Source of the DNA: Spirochaetia bacterium
GTDB taxonomy: Bacteria; Spirochaetota; Spirochaetia; DSM-16054; Sediminispirochaetaceae
Direction of reading: 5' to 3'
Length of the DNA: 64,000 bases
NCBI GenBank assembly: GCA_021736475.1
Contig: JAIPFV010000001.1
Coordinates: 56,991-120,990, forward strand
This document shows positions 19,601-27,523 of this stretch, one piece after another. A program made the translations under genes and the position numbers. How positions within the stretch are numbered: position 1 is the first letter of the stretch; each line of letters begins with the position of its first letter. The notes under the pieces are model-generated. The model searched no databases, was not told the origin of the DNA, and worked only from the letters and a program-made list of their open reading frames with translations.

Positions 19601-20120
19601 GATAGAAGTTGCCTTCCCCGAAGAGGCCCTGATAATAACGAGCTTTTTCAACTGCTGATTCGTAGTTTCCCTGCAGAATGAGCTGGGGTATTTCTCCGGC
19701 CAGACAGGCGCTTGCCCCTATGAGCCCTTCAGAGTAGCTTTCCAGAAGCTCGTTGTCAATTCGCGGCTTATAGTAAAAACCTTCGGTATAGGCCCGACTC
19801 GAGAGGCGCATCAGGTTTTTGTAGCCCTCTTTGTTACGGGCAATTACCAGCAAGTGGAAATACTTGTTCTTTTGTTCGGACCCCTTTTTATCGAACCGTG
19901 ATCCGGGGGCAATGTAAAATTCGCAGCCAATTATCGGCTTTATGTCATAGGCTTTACAGGTTTTGTAGAACTTCAAAACACCAAACATGTTTCCATGGTC
20001 GGTTATCGCCAATTGCTGCATACCCAATTCGGCTGCAGTTTTTACCATTTTCTCAATGTTGGCGGCTCCGTCCAGTAGTGAGTAGTCGGTGTGGTTATGT
20101 AGATGGACAAAATTGGGCAT
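16698..20120 (-). CDS. dnaE: DNA polymerase III subunit alpha
   Basis: PHP N-terminus (FVHLHNHTDYSLLDG), GPGRGSGAGSIVAY, PDFDIDFC; RBS AAGGAG precedes ATG 20120, so this start is preferred over 20138. Confidence 0.97.
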   Translation of the reverse strand: MPNFVHLHNHTDYSLLDGAANIEKMVKTAAELGMQQLAITDHGNMFGVLKFYKTCKAYDIKPIIGCEFYIAPGSRFDKKGSEQKNKYFHLLVIARNKEGYKNLMRLSSRAYTEGFYYKPRIDNELLESYSEGLIGASACLAGEIPQLILQGNYESAVEKARYYQGLFGEGNFYLELQDHGIPEQNEVNQELIRMSEETGLPLIATNDIHYIKREDANAQDILICIGTNKKKDQSDRLKFDSDQFYLKSEEEMRRLFSHIPKALDNTVAVADKCDLEIPLPGPILPHYEIPSEFDTLEEYLHHITLEGLKERYGAVTEELRLRAEHELGIINSMGFPGYFLIVWDFIDFARKKDIPVGPGRGSGAGSIVAYALGITNIEPLKYNLLFERFLNPERVSMPDFDIDFCFERRGEVIDYVTEKYGKDKVGQIITFGTLKAKAVLRDVARVLDIPLVETNRIAKLVPGDLGITIDKALEAEPRLKEVEEQGGAYTELIQTARTLEGLSRHASTHAAGVVIGREPLTEYVPLYVEPRTGAISTQYTMDQLEECGLVKMDFLGLKTLTLIRNTEKLIRRRGIDFDIEKVPETDKTTFDLLGEGKSTSIFQFESSGMQNILRQAKPETIEDLIALNALYRPGPMQYIPQFVASKNGQQEIQYPDKSLEEILRPTYGVIVYQEQVMQVAQIIGGFSLGKADILRRAMGKKKLKEMEKLKVDFINGAIEKGHSKQHAEDIFEMLIPFSQYGFNKSHAAAYSVIAYHTAYLKANYPAEFMAANLTNEINNPDKLSIYITETAAMGIEILPPDINLSDHNFSVSDGRVVYGLVGIKNVGKGAVEEILRARKTEGIYENFMDFLGKVDLRSVNRKVIETLIQCGAFDSLGHARATLMENLDQALEFIQKKKEREQFGQTSLFEGAQQEEMERFDFEEFDEWPTQERLQQEKSLLGFYVSGHPLDTYRETWKRTVNINLGRPDHFVPNAKYSLLGIVTSVRSIFTKKGRPMAFLQIEDYNGTIELVVFSDQWEEHRDVIEVDSILACSGKLDLSRGDPKFIVETILKPEELKETETREVHIRLERNTMSEEGLYNLRSYLFDHKGACPLFLHLNNANGQRETVIKASSQITLSSAQNVLEELSRYPTIEDIWTA

Positions 20121-20180
20121 GGAAAACTCCTTGTTCAAAATATACCGAAAGGTTGAGTTCCCTGTAAAGCCTTTTAGTCA

Positions 20181-21050
20181 TTAATAGAATAACTCCGAGG
20201 TTGGTTCATGCAGGGCGCTGAGGTACCACTGTAACAACCTAAGAGCCCGTTGTTTTTGGAAAAGAGTCACTTCCCCCGGGAGATCCATCAAAGAGCTGCG
20301 GAATAGACTTCGGGCTTCAGCCCTCATTTTTTCACTCAGGGGTACTTTCTTGCCGCTAATGAGAGTTTCCAGTTCACGGTCGCGGAGTACTGACCTGCCA
20401 AGAAAGGTAAATGCAACCCGGAAATCGGTTATCTCTCCTTTTTCTACAGCCGTAAGCGCACTAAAGGTGAGAGAGGATTTTGGTTTTGTAAACGGATCGC
20501 CAATCCGCTGGTAAAACTGGAGGTTCCAATCGACGAAAGGAATTCGAATTCGGCTGATAAACTCTCCTGTCTCTAAGGCCGGTTCACCGGTTTTAGTAAA
20601 TAAACGCGGAACTTGTACCCAGCGGCTACTGCCGGACTTACGCAGCTCTACCCGTGCATCTAAAATGGTCAACGGACCAAAGGTGTTGAGTCGGCGCGAC
20701 TGATGCCCCAAATTACCGCCCAGAGTACCCATATTGCGAACTGCAGGATGAGCAATATTGTGGAGAGCATGGGTAAAAACTTTCGGTAAAACATGCTGCC
20801 CCACCTTTAATATTCGACTGATAGGGACACATGAACCTATTTCAAAGTAACGTTCTGTACGGCTTATGCGCTGGAGCTCCGGGATTCTACTAATGTGCAG
20901 TACCATATCCGGCAACTCAAACGGCCCGTCTCCCTTCTGCTCTCGGGCAATCGCGGTGGACCCGGCCAATACCAATGCCTCAGGATACTCCTGATAGGTA
21001 CGTAGTAGTTCATTGATCGAAGTCGGCTGAAACACCTTACTATCGCTCAT
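20181..21050 (-). CDS. Xanthine dehydrogenase-family FAD-binding subunit
   Basis: LVLAGSTAIAREQ, HPAVRNMGTLGGNLGHQSR motifs. Confidence 0.88.
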   Translation of the reverse strand: MSDSKVFQPTSINELLRTYQEYPEALVLAGSTAIAREQKGDGPFELPDMVLHISRIPELQRISRTERYFEIGSCVPISRILKVGQHVLPKVFTHALHNIAHPAVRNMGTLGGNLGHQSRRLNTFGPLTILDARVELRKSGSSRWVQVPRLFTKTGEPALETGEFISRIRIPFVDWNLQFYQRIGDPFTKPKSSLTFSALTAVEKGEITDFRVAFTFLGRSVLRDRELETLISGKKVPLSEKMRAEARSLFRSSLMDLPGEVTLFQKQRALRLLQWYLSALHEPTSELFY

Positions 21051-21519
21051 GGAGCCGCCTCCGCCGGTATTCGCCCGCCCGGATAACTCCGCGAGCCAAG
21101 TTATGAAAATTGGTGCAGGGGCAGTAGGTGCCTGAGAATGCTTCCAAAACTTCCTGCTGGTTGGGATCGAGGGTACTCTCTAATATTGATTGGGTTATAA
21201 CAACCTTAGCCGAGAGACAGTAGGTGCAGGGATATGCCTGCTCATCATGAAAACCGGATATGATATCGTTATATTCAAGGGTGTCGATGATCCCTTCATA
21301 GGTTATTATCGACCTTCCCTGTACTGCAAAGCCCGGAAGCAGACAAGAGTAGACCAGCTCACCATCCAATAGAATTGCACAATTGCCGCACTGCCCGTCA
21401 TAGCATGAGGGATGAAGGCTTTGAAGCTGCAGTTCTCTGCGAAGGAAGTCGACCAAGCGGGTTGAGGTTGAGATATCGGCTTCTACAGCCCTTCCATTCA
21501 GGGTCAAGCTGAGTTTCAT
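21040..21519 (-). CDS. Xanthine dehydrogenase-family 2x[2Fe-2S] subunit
   Basis: CYDGQCGNCAILLDGELVYSC plus second cluster CTYC...CPC. Confidence 0.9.
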   Translation of the reverse strand: MKLSLTLNGRAVEADISTSTRLVDFLRRELQLQSLHPSCYDGQCGNCAILLDGELVYSCLLPGFAVQGRSIITYEGIIDTLEYNDIISGFHDEQAYPCTYCLSAKVVITQSILESTLDPNQQEVLEAFSGTYCPCTNFHNLARGVIRAGEYRRRRLHER

Positions 21520-23582
21520 GAAGGCTCCTCCAGATAACTCTGAATTGTTTCCGCGTTGAGGGGAATACGATCAAAATAAACACCCGTAGCTTGGCTCAAA
21601 GCAGTTACAAAGGCTGCCGGCACTAATGATTCGGAGATTTCATTTATTCCTCCGGGGAGACCCTTTGCACGATTTGCAAACACCACCGACACCGGTGGTA
21701 GCCGCAGGTTAGGTGTATCGTGTCCCTCAATCACGTAATCTTGATAGTACCGGGGATTTACCCTTTGTTCTCCCATAGCCCAGGCCAGCGCCTCGTAAAT
21801 ACCTCCCTCTGCAATCGATACTGCGTATTGGGTGTTATATACAAGTCCGCAATCGAAGGCGGCCCACACTCCGCGTACTTCCGGTACGAGGGTCAGCGGG
21901 TCCAGTTGTACTTCTACGACCACCGCACCCCAGGAAAGACTATGAAAAGGTACTCCCGTAAAACTGGAGGCGTCCCAGGTGCTACGTTTAGCGGAGAGAA
22001 TGTTGCGCCGTACTTCGATCGGCAACGGCTTATTAAAACGCTGTTTGCGGATATAATTACAGCAGCGGTCAACTAAACTGGTATACACCGTAACCGGCAT
22101 ACCTAACATCATCGGCCCGGAGTCCGGTAAAGTGTCGGTATCGCCGGAGGCAATTTCCACTGATTCAGGTGAGATCCCCAAGATTTCCCCGGCTCGACGC
22201 TTCCAAATGGTTTTTATAGCTTCCGGTACGGTCATAGTTCCGCACTCAATAGTAAGCTGGTCCTTTTTATCAAGAGTGGCTTCAATACCCCAGTTCTTGT
22301 TAGTGCCGGGTTTATCGGTGAATCCATTACCAGTGAAGCCGGTGGCTATACCTATACCACGTAGAAACCGACGTGAAGCTTTGACGGAGTTACGACGCTT
22401 GCGGATCTGTTCGTAGGCTGAATGTTTACGGTAAAAGTCCGACTGTTCAACAACTGTATCTACGAGTTTTTCTAAGGGCATATTTGGAAGGTGCGCACCG
22501 GTTATGATGTGTTTTTCCTTGGTATGGTTCTTTTTCCAGTCACCGGGGTTGAGCTGCGAGAATTCTGCTAAACGGGAGAAATGGACTTCCGTTGCGAACA
22601 AACTCTGAGAGACACCCAGTCCTCGATAGATATTCATCGGCGGGGCGGATGTCTGAATTGCTTCTGCGGTAATTGATACATTCGGCACCTGGTAATAGCT
22701 GCCCGAAGTGATAACCGCCCTCTGCAGCAGCTCTTTTGTAAAAAGTGGATATGCTCCTACATCAAAGCGCATATGGGTATCATGGGCAATTATTTTACCG
22801 GCTTCATTCAGAATAGAAGTGCTTTTTACATGTACCGGCGCTTTGCGGGTGGTAAACTTTTCAGCTTCTTTGGGGGATAAGAGCAGACGGGCTGCCTTTC
22901 CGGTATTGTGACACACTAGAGAGGCCATTGCGGCTAGAATTGAGGGAAACACCACTTTTTCTCCGTATGCAGGGCTGGGATTGGTCTGCACAACTTTTAT
23001 CTCGCTCTCATCAATACCAAGTACTTCTGCAATTGTAGAGCGCACATGAAACGGCCAGTGAGTTGGTGTATATACTGTAAAACGGCCATCCTGCAATTCG
23101 ACATATGCCCCAATAGGGGCTCTACTTACATGGCTTTCAATTGTGGTGCGGTATTCAGCCTCTACAATTTGAGTTGTTTCTTCAAACTCCTTTGCAGGAT
23201 TGCCCCTGGACAAACGAACAGTATCGACGGTTTGATCTTTAGAGGCTGGCTCAAAGGCAAGCAAAGAAAAATCAGTCTCATAAGAAATTTTTAACCGTCG
23301 CTCCGCTAAGTCAAGCGTTTCCGGATCCTCAGCCGCAATCAGCAGAATCGGCTCTCCCTCATAGGCGATATTTCCGTTACTCAGCAGGGGCATCTCTTCC
23401 TCTACCACCGCAACCCGGTTAATTCCTTCAATATCATTAGCCTCAAAGATGAGGATATCCTCCGGCAAGTCGGTACTTTCTATCGAAGAGACCCTCCCCC
23501 GTGGAATATCTGAACGAACAATCTTCAGATGCAACATTCCGCGGCTGGCAAACTCATCTATAAAGCGGCGGCTATTTTCCAC
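21516..23582 (-). CDS. Xanthine dehydrogenase-family molybdopterin-binding subunit (divergent)
   Basis: VVAVVEEEMPLLSNGNIAYEGEPI-type N-domain and ISESLVPAAFVTAL C-terminal Glu region; GTG 23582 with GAAGGAG RBS is preferred over TTG 23630. Confidence 0.82.
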   Translation of the reverse strand: MENSRRFIDEFASRGMLHLKIVRSDIPRGRVSSIESTDLPEDILIFEANDIEGINRVAVVEEEMPLLSNGNIAYEGEPILLIAAEDPETLDLAERRLKISYETDFSLLAFEPASKDQTVDTVRLSRGNPAKEFEETTQIVEAEYRTTIESHVSRAPIGAYVELQDGRFTVYTPTHWPFHVRSTIAEVLGIDESEIKVVQTNPSPAYGEKVVFPSILAAMASLVCHNTGKAARLLLSPKEAEKFTTRKAPVHVKSTSILNEAGKIIAHDTHMRFDVGAYPLFTKELLQRAVITSGSYYQVPNVSITAEAIQTSAPPMNIYRGLGVSQSLFATEVHFSRLAEFSQLNPGDWKKNHTKEKHIITGAHLPNMPLEKLVDTVVEQSDFYRKHSAYEQIRKRRNSVKASRRFLRGIGIATGFTGNGFTDKPGTNKNWGIEATLDKKDQLTIECGTMTVPEAIKTIWKRRAGEILGISPESVEIASGDTDTLPDSGPMMLGMPVTVYTSLVDRCCNYIRKQRFNKPLPIEVRRNILSAKRSTWDASSFTGVPFHSLSWGAVVVEVQLDPLTLVPEVRGVWAAFDCGLVYNTQYAVSIAEGGIYEALAWAMGEQRVNPRYYQDYVIEGHDTPNLRLPPVSVVFANRAKGLPGGINEISESLVPAAFVTALSQATGVYFDRIPLNAETIQSYLEEPS

Positions 23583-24765
23583 TCTTGCTCCTTCGATAAT
23601 ATTGAGTTCCAATTGAAATGACCGCTTCAATTATGCGTTCTACTTCCACATCAGATAAGTCCGGATAGATAGGAACGCTAAAAGCGGTGCGATACACCCG
23701 CATGGAAACCGGAAAATCTTCAGGGGAAAAACTGTATCGCTTGGCATAGTAACTCATAATATGCAGGGGTATATAATGTACAGAAGTTCCGATACCCTTA
23801 CTCTGTAGTAGTTCAATATACTTATCACGATCAATGGTAAGCTTTTCCGGACGAATTCTCAAGATGAATAAATGCCACGCGTGCTGTTCCGGGGCTGAAG
23901 GCAGCTGTAGAAAATCATATGCAGCCCAGGCTTCTAAATATCGTTTTGCAATACTGCGCCTTCTTTCTAAAAACTCATGGGCTCGCTTTAGCTGTACCCG
24001 ACCAATGGCAGCTGCAACGTCCGGCAAATTGTACTTGTAACCGGCTGCTACCACGTCGTATTTCCAAGACGTACTGCTATCGGTATAGCGCTTCCATACT
24101 TCCCGGTCGATACCGTGCAAACGCATTACTTTGATGCGTTCGGCGATTTCGGAATTTGAGGTGGTAACCATACCACCTTCACCAGTGGTAATGGTTTTTG
24201 TTGCGTAGAAAGAAAACACCCCTACATCACCTATGCAGCCTAAAAATGAATCTCCATAACGTACCGGGAGGGCGTGGGCAGAATCTTCTACCAGAGCAAT
24301 AGAGTTTTCTTGAGCAATCTTTTGCAGAGATTCCATATCGCTGGGATGGCCGCCCATATGTACCGGAAGCAAAGCCGCCACCTTGGAGTTAGCCGCGGCA
24401 TCTGCGACCTGGCGGGGGTCGATGGTGAGACTTGCTTCATCGATATCAACGAACAAGGGATCGGCCTGGAGATAGCGAATAACCTCTGCGGTTGCGGTAA
24501 AGGTGTAGGGAGTGGTAATTACCTTATCCCCGGCCTTCACGCCAACCGCTTCAAGGGCCAGATGCAAGCCGGCGGTAGCGGAGTTTACCGCTAAGGCGTG
24601 GTGAGCTCCGGTCAGTTCGGCGAACTCCTGTTCGAAAGCCTGGGCTTGTCCTGCGGTTGTCAGCCAGCCGCTGCGCAGTACCTGCAGTACCGCCTGCTCT
24701 TCTTCCCGGCCTATGGAGGGGCGGGCAAAGGGGATAAACTTTGGTGCATTAGTAGATTGGTTCAT
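23572..24765 (-). CDS. DegT/DnrJ/EryC1/StrS family sugar aminotransferase
   Basis: PLP fold: ALAVNSATAGLHLAL, EDSAHALPVRYG, FSFYATKTITTGEGGM. Confidence 0.93.
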   Translation of the reverse strand: MNQSTNAPKFIPFARPSIGREEEQAVLQVLRSGWLTTAGQAQAFEQEFAELTGAHHALAVNSATAGLHLALEAVGVKAGDKVITTPYTFTATAEVIRYLQADPLFVDIDEASLTIDPRQVADAAANSKVAALLPVHMGGHPSDMESLQKIAQENSIALVEDSAHALPVRYGDSFLGCIGDVGVFSFYATKTITTGEGGMVTTSNSEIAERIKVMRLHGIDREVWKRYTDSSTSWKYDVVAAGYKYNLPDVAAAIGRVQLKRAHEFLERRRSIAKRYLEAWAAYDFLQLPSAPEQHAWHLFILRIRPEKLTIDRDKYIELLQSKGIGTSVHYIPLHIMSYYAKRYSFSPEDFPVSMRVYRTAFSVPIYPDLSDVEVERIIEAVISIGTQYYRRSKSGK

Positions 24766-26227
24766 TTTGAGCCTTTCGAATAGTGGGAAGGTAGCGTTGT
24801 AGCCTCTCTCTTAGGAGCAGCCGATTCCGATAGTCTCCGGCTGTATCAGGATGAAAAAAGCAAATTGAATGAAGCTCCTCTAACACTGAGTCAATAGTCT
24901 CTGTAAAACGGGGAATTCGTTCCAACCTGTTGATACCGGTATGTTCGGTACTCTCCAGCTGCTCTCCCTCGGACCATAGCCGTTCATTTACCTTTTCTCC
25001 AGGCCGCAACCCGATATAGCGGATCGGAATTTCAACTTCCGGGGTAAAGCCGTAAAAGCGAATCATCTGCTCGGCTAAATCCCGTATCAGCAGTGGTTCT
25101 CCCATATCCAGAATATATACATTGCCGCCTTCTACTACCCCGCCGGCTTTCAGCACAAGTGAAGAAGCCTCGGGAATTGTCATAAAGAATCGGGTTGCCT
25201 CGGGGTGGGTGATGGTAACCGGGCCGCCCTTAAGAATTTGCTTTGTAAACAGCGGGACGATACTCCCTCGAGATCCGAGCACATTGCCGAAGCGGACCAC
25301 GATAAAATCTCCAGCTCCACCATTGTTTCCAAGTACTATCTCCTCGGCTAAGCTTTTTGAGGCTCCATAAATGCTGGTTGGGTTTACTGCCTTGTCGGTT
25401 GAAACCAAAACAAACCTCGGCACATTGTTTGCTCTGGCCGCCTCAACCACATTCTTTGTACCGAACACATTATTTTTTATTGCATCTATCGGATTTTCTT
25501 CCAGCAGGGGCACATGCTTATATGCGGCACAATGAAAAATTACATCCGCCTTAAGCCGTCGTATGATGAAGTTCATATAATGGGCATCCTGCATCTCACC
25601 GATGATCGGGACGATGGTTGCCTTTTCACCCACCCCCTCTTCCTGCAGAATCCGAAGCTCTTTTTCGATCTCATACACACTGTTTTCGCCATGATCGAAA
25701 AGATATAGACGTTCGGCCCCACCGGATAAGAGCTGTCGAGCCAATTCACTGCCAATGCTGCCGCCGGCCCCGGTTATCAGAACCCGACGTCCACGCAGAT
25801 AATCGAGGCTCTCCTTCAGGCAAATTGAAATCTGGTTGCGGCCTAATAGATCCTGAGCGGTAATTTCGCGGGTTTGGATAAGGTGCGCATCTCCGTCAAT
25901 GATTTGTGAGAGCTTAGGAAGAATACGAATACGATTCAGCTTGGTATTTTGAAGAATGGTGTAAATACGGCGAAGCTGTTCGCTGCCGGCAGCTGGAATT
26001 GCGATTAATGCCTCATCTGCCGGTGTATGGGCTAAAATCGATTGTATTGATGAAATCGGCCCGTATACGGGAATCCCATTAATAGTTGTGCCGATTTTCT
26101 CCGGATCGTCATCAATAAAGGCAACCACCTTGCCTAGAATACCCTTTGACTTAATCTCTTCGGCAATTTCGTGGCCTGCAAAACCGGCCCCGATAATGTA
26201 AATATTACTTTGCTTTTCTTGGATCAT
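24749..26227 (-). CDS. Nucleoside-diphosphate-sugar epimerase/dehydratase (CapD/FlaA1/PglF-like)
   Basis: Two Rossmann domains: IGAGFAGHEIAEEI and VLITGAGGSIGSELARQLL; STDKAVNPTSIYGASK. Confidence 0.93.
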   Translation of the reverse strand: MIQEKQSNIYIIGAGFAGHEIAEEIKSKGILGKVVAFIDDDPEKIGTTINGIPVYGPISSIQSILAHTPADEALIAIPAAGSEQLRRIYTILQNTKLNRIRILPKLSQIIDGDAHLIQTREITAQDLLGRNQISICLKESLDYLRGRRVLITGAGGSIGSELARQLLSGGAERLYLFDHGENSVYEIEKELRILQEEGVGEKATIVPIIGEMQDAHYMNFIIRRLKADVIFHCAAYKHVPLLEENPIDAIKNNVFGTKNVVEAARANNVPRFVLVSTDKAVNPTSIYGASKSLAEEIVLGNNGGAGDFIVVRFGNVLGSRGSIVPLFTKQILKGGPVTITHPEATRFFMTIPEASSLVLKAGGVVEGGNVYILDMGEPLLIRDLAEQMIRFYGFTPEVEIPIRYIGLRPGEKVNERLWSEGEQLESTEHTGINRLERIPRFTETIDSVLEELHSICFFHPDTAGDYRNRLLLRERLQRYLPTIRKAQNEPIY

Positions 26228-26762
26228 CTTTACTCTTCTTTTCTAGAAATTCAAACCCAAAATCAATTAAAAACGACTGTTCGTACAATGAAAGTTTAAC
26301 TTTCGCCCGCTTCTTGCGTTTGTTTACCTTCACTATGAGCCCCTCAAGCCCCTTCATCGGACCGTCAAGCACAACTATCCGGTTATTTTCATCAAAAGAG
26401 ACGGTAGATTTGTCTACAATCTCTCCATAACTCAGAAAGTGCAGAAGCAAGCCTTTGTCATCTCCGGTCAGGGGTTCAATATTCTGGTTACTCTTCAAAA
26501 ATCGAATAAAACCGGAGGTACGCTTAAGTGTCCAGTATACCTCTGTGGGTAACTCTTCCGCTTCATAGAACAGATAGCCTGGAAATATCGGAGCCAGCTC
26601 CTCTTTTGTCTTACCCCGCCTTCGTACGGTTAGTTTTCTGCGGGGCCATAAAAAGCGACCCTCCTCAAACCATTCAGGGCAGTCGACCCGAAGTGCATTT
26701 CGGGCTAATGTTAAGTATTTGGGTTCTTCCCGGGTCAATACCTGTATGACAAAATACTTCAT
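26205..26762 (-). CDS. NusG-like specialised antiterminator (LoaP/UpxY-type)
   Basis: NGN domain (FPGYLFYEAEEL... TSGFIRFL) and KOW-like IVVLDGPMKGLEGLIVKVNKRKKRAKV; first gene of a polysaccharide-type operon. Confidence 0.82.
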   Translation of the reverse strand: MKYFVIQVLTREEPKYLTLARNALRVDCPEWFEEGRFLWPRRKLTVRRRGKTKEELAPIFPGYLFYEAEELPTEVYWTLKRTSGFIRFLKSNQNIEPLTGDDKGLLLHFLSYGEIVDKSTVSFDENNRIVVLDGPMKGLEGLIVKVNKRKKRAKVKLSLYEQSFLIDFGFEFLEKKSKDDPRKAK

Positions 26763-26892
26763 AAGGCGAGTACCAGTTTTTTCTGTGTCACTTTTGCGGT
26801 TAAATTATTCACAATTATGAATAGAAAATACCATGGAAATGGGTACACTGCAACCACTTCAGCGGTTCTTCATTAGTTAGATTCTCTTTCCG

Positions 26893-26927
26893 GCTTGTAC
26901 AAGCCATTTACAAACTTGGGGTTTGTT
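26893..26927. promoter_or_regulatory. Two adjacent palindromes in the divergent loaP / 26965 intergenic region
   Basis: GGCTTGTACAAGCC (26893-26906, perfect 14 bp) and ACAAAC-TTGGG-GTTTGT (26911-26927). Confidence 0.5.
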
Positions 26928-26964
26928 CCGATATTGTAATTAATACATCGTTGGGGGGACTTTT

Positions 26965-27456
26965 ATGAAAAAAACGGTCTTAAGTCTTTTGTTCTTGGGA
27001 ATACTCCTGTCATCAGCTTATGCTGAAACAGTTATGCTTTTTTCGGAAGAACCTACAGGAATCGGAAACGAACGTGATTCTATAATATATATTGAGGACG
27101 GGATCATGGACGTGTTTTTCAGCGCCGGCCATATCATTTTCAACGGCGGGTACCAGCAGTTTGAGCCGGAAAGTGCAGCCGCTCAGAGTACATTCGGCGA
27201 TACACCATCTTTTCGTATAGCCAAGTCGGGGGGTGCAGATTATATGCTCCAGGTTCAGCTGGAGTTTACCCAGGATGACCAGGATTCCCTTCCGGTGAAA
27301 GCCCTCTATAGTTTTTACCACCTCAATTCTGAAGAAAAATTGGCCGGTGGCGAAGTTCTGCTTACTGAAGCCGGAGAGCGGGAGGAGATGGAAGAGGAAG
27401 TTTTGATCCGCCGTATGGGAAGACATGTCGGCACCAGGGCAATGGAGGGAATGTAG
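26965..27456 (+). CDS. Hypothetical secreted protein
   Basis: Clear signal peptide MKKTVLSLLFLGILLSSAYA; GGGGGG RBS. Confidence 0.7.
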   Translation: MKKTVLSLLFLGILLSSAYAETVMLFSEEPTGIGNERDSIIYIEDGIMDVFFSAGHIIFNGGYQQFEPESAAAQSTFGDTPSFRIAKSGGADYMLQVQLEFTQDDQDSLPVKALYSFYHLNSEEKLAGGEVLLTEAGEREEMEEEVLIRRMGRHVGTRAMEGM

Positions 27457-27523
27457 TCTGTTCCGGCAGAAAATTCTCAATAAGTCGTGCACAAACCCCG
27501 AGAATGAGATATGGGAGTGTAAT

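Noticed and set aside
23583-23630. 59-bp overlap between aminotransferase and Mo-subunit ORFs considered as a nested coding region
   Set aside because: A GTG at 23582 with a strong GAAGGAG RBS explains the start; the listed TTG 23630 is probably an ORF-caller artefact.
27013-27492. 159-aa minus-strand ORF opposite the secreted protein gene
   Set aside because: The plus strand has a clear signal peptide and RBS; the minus frame has none.
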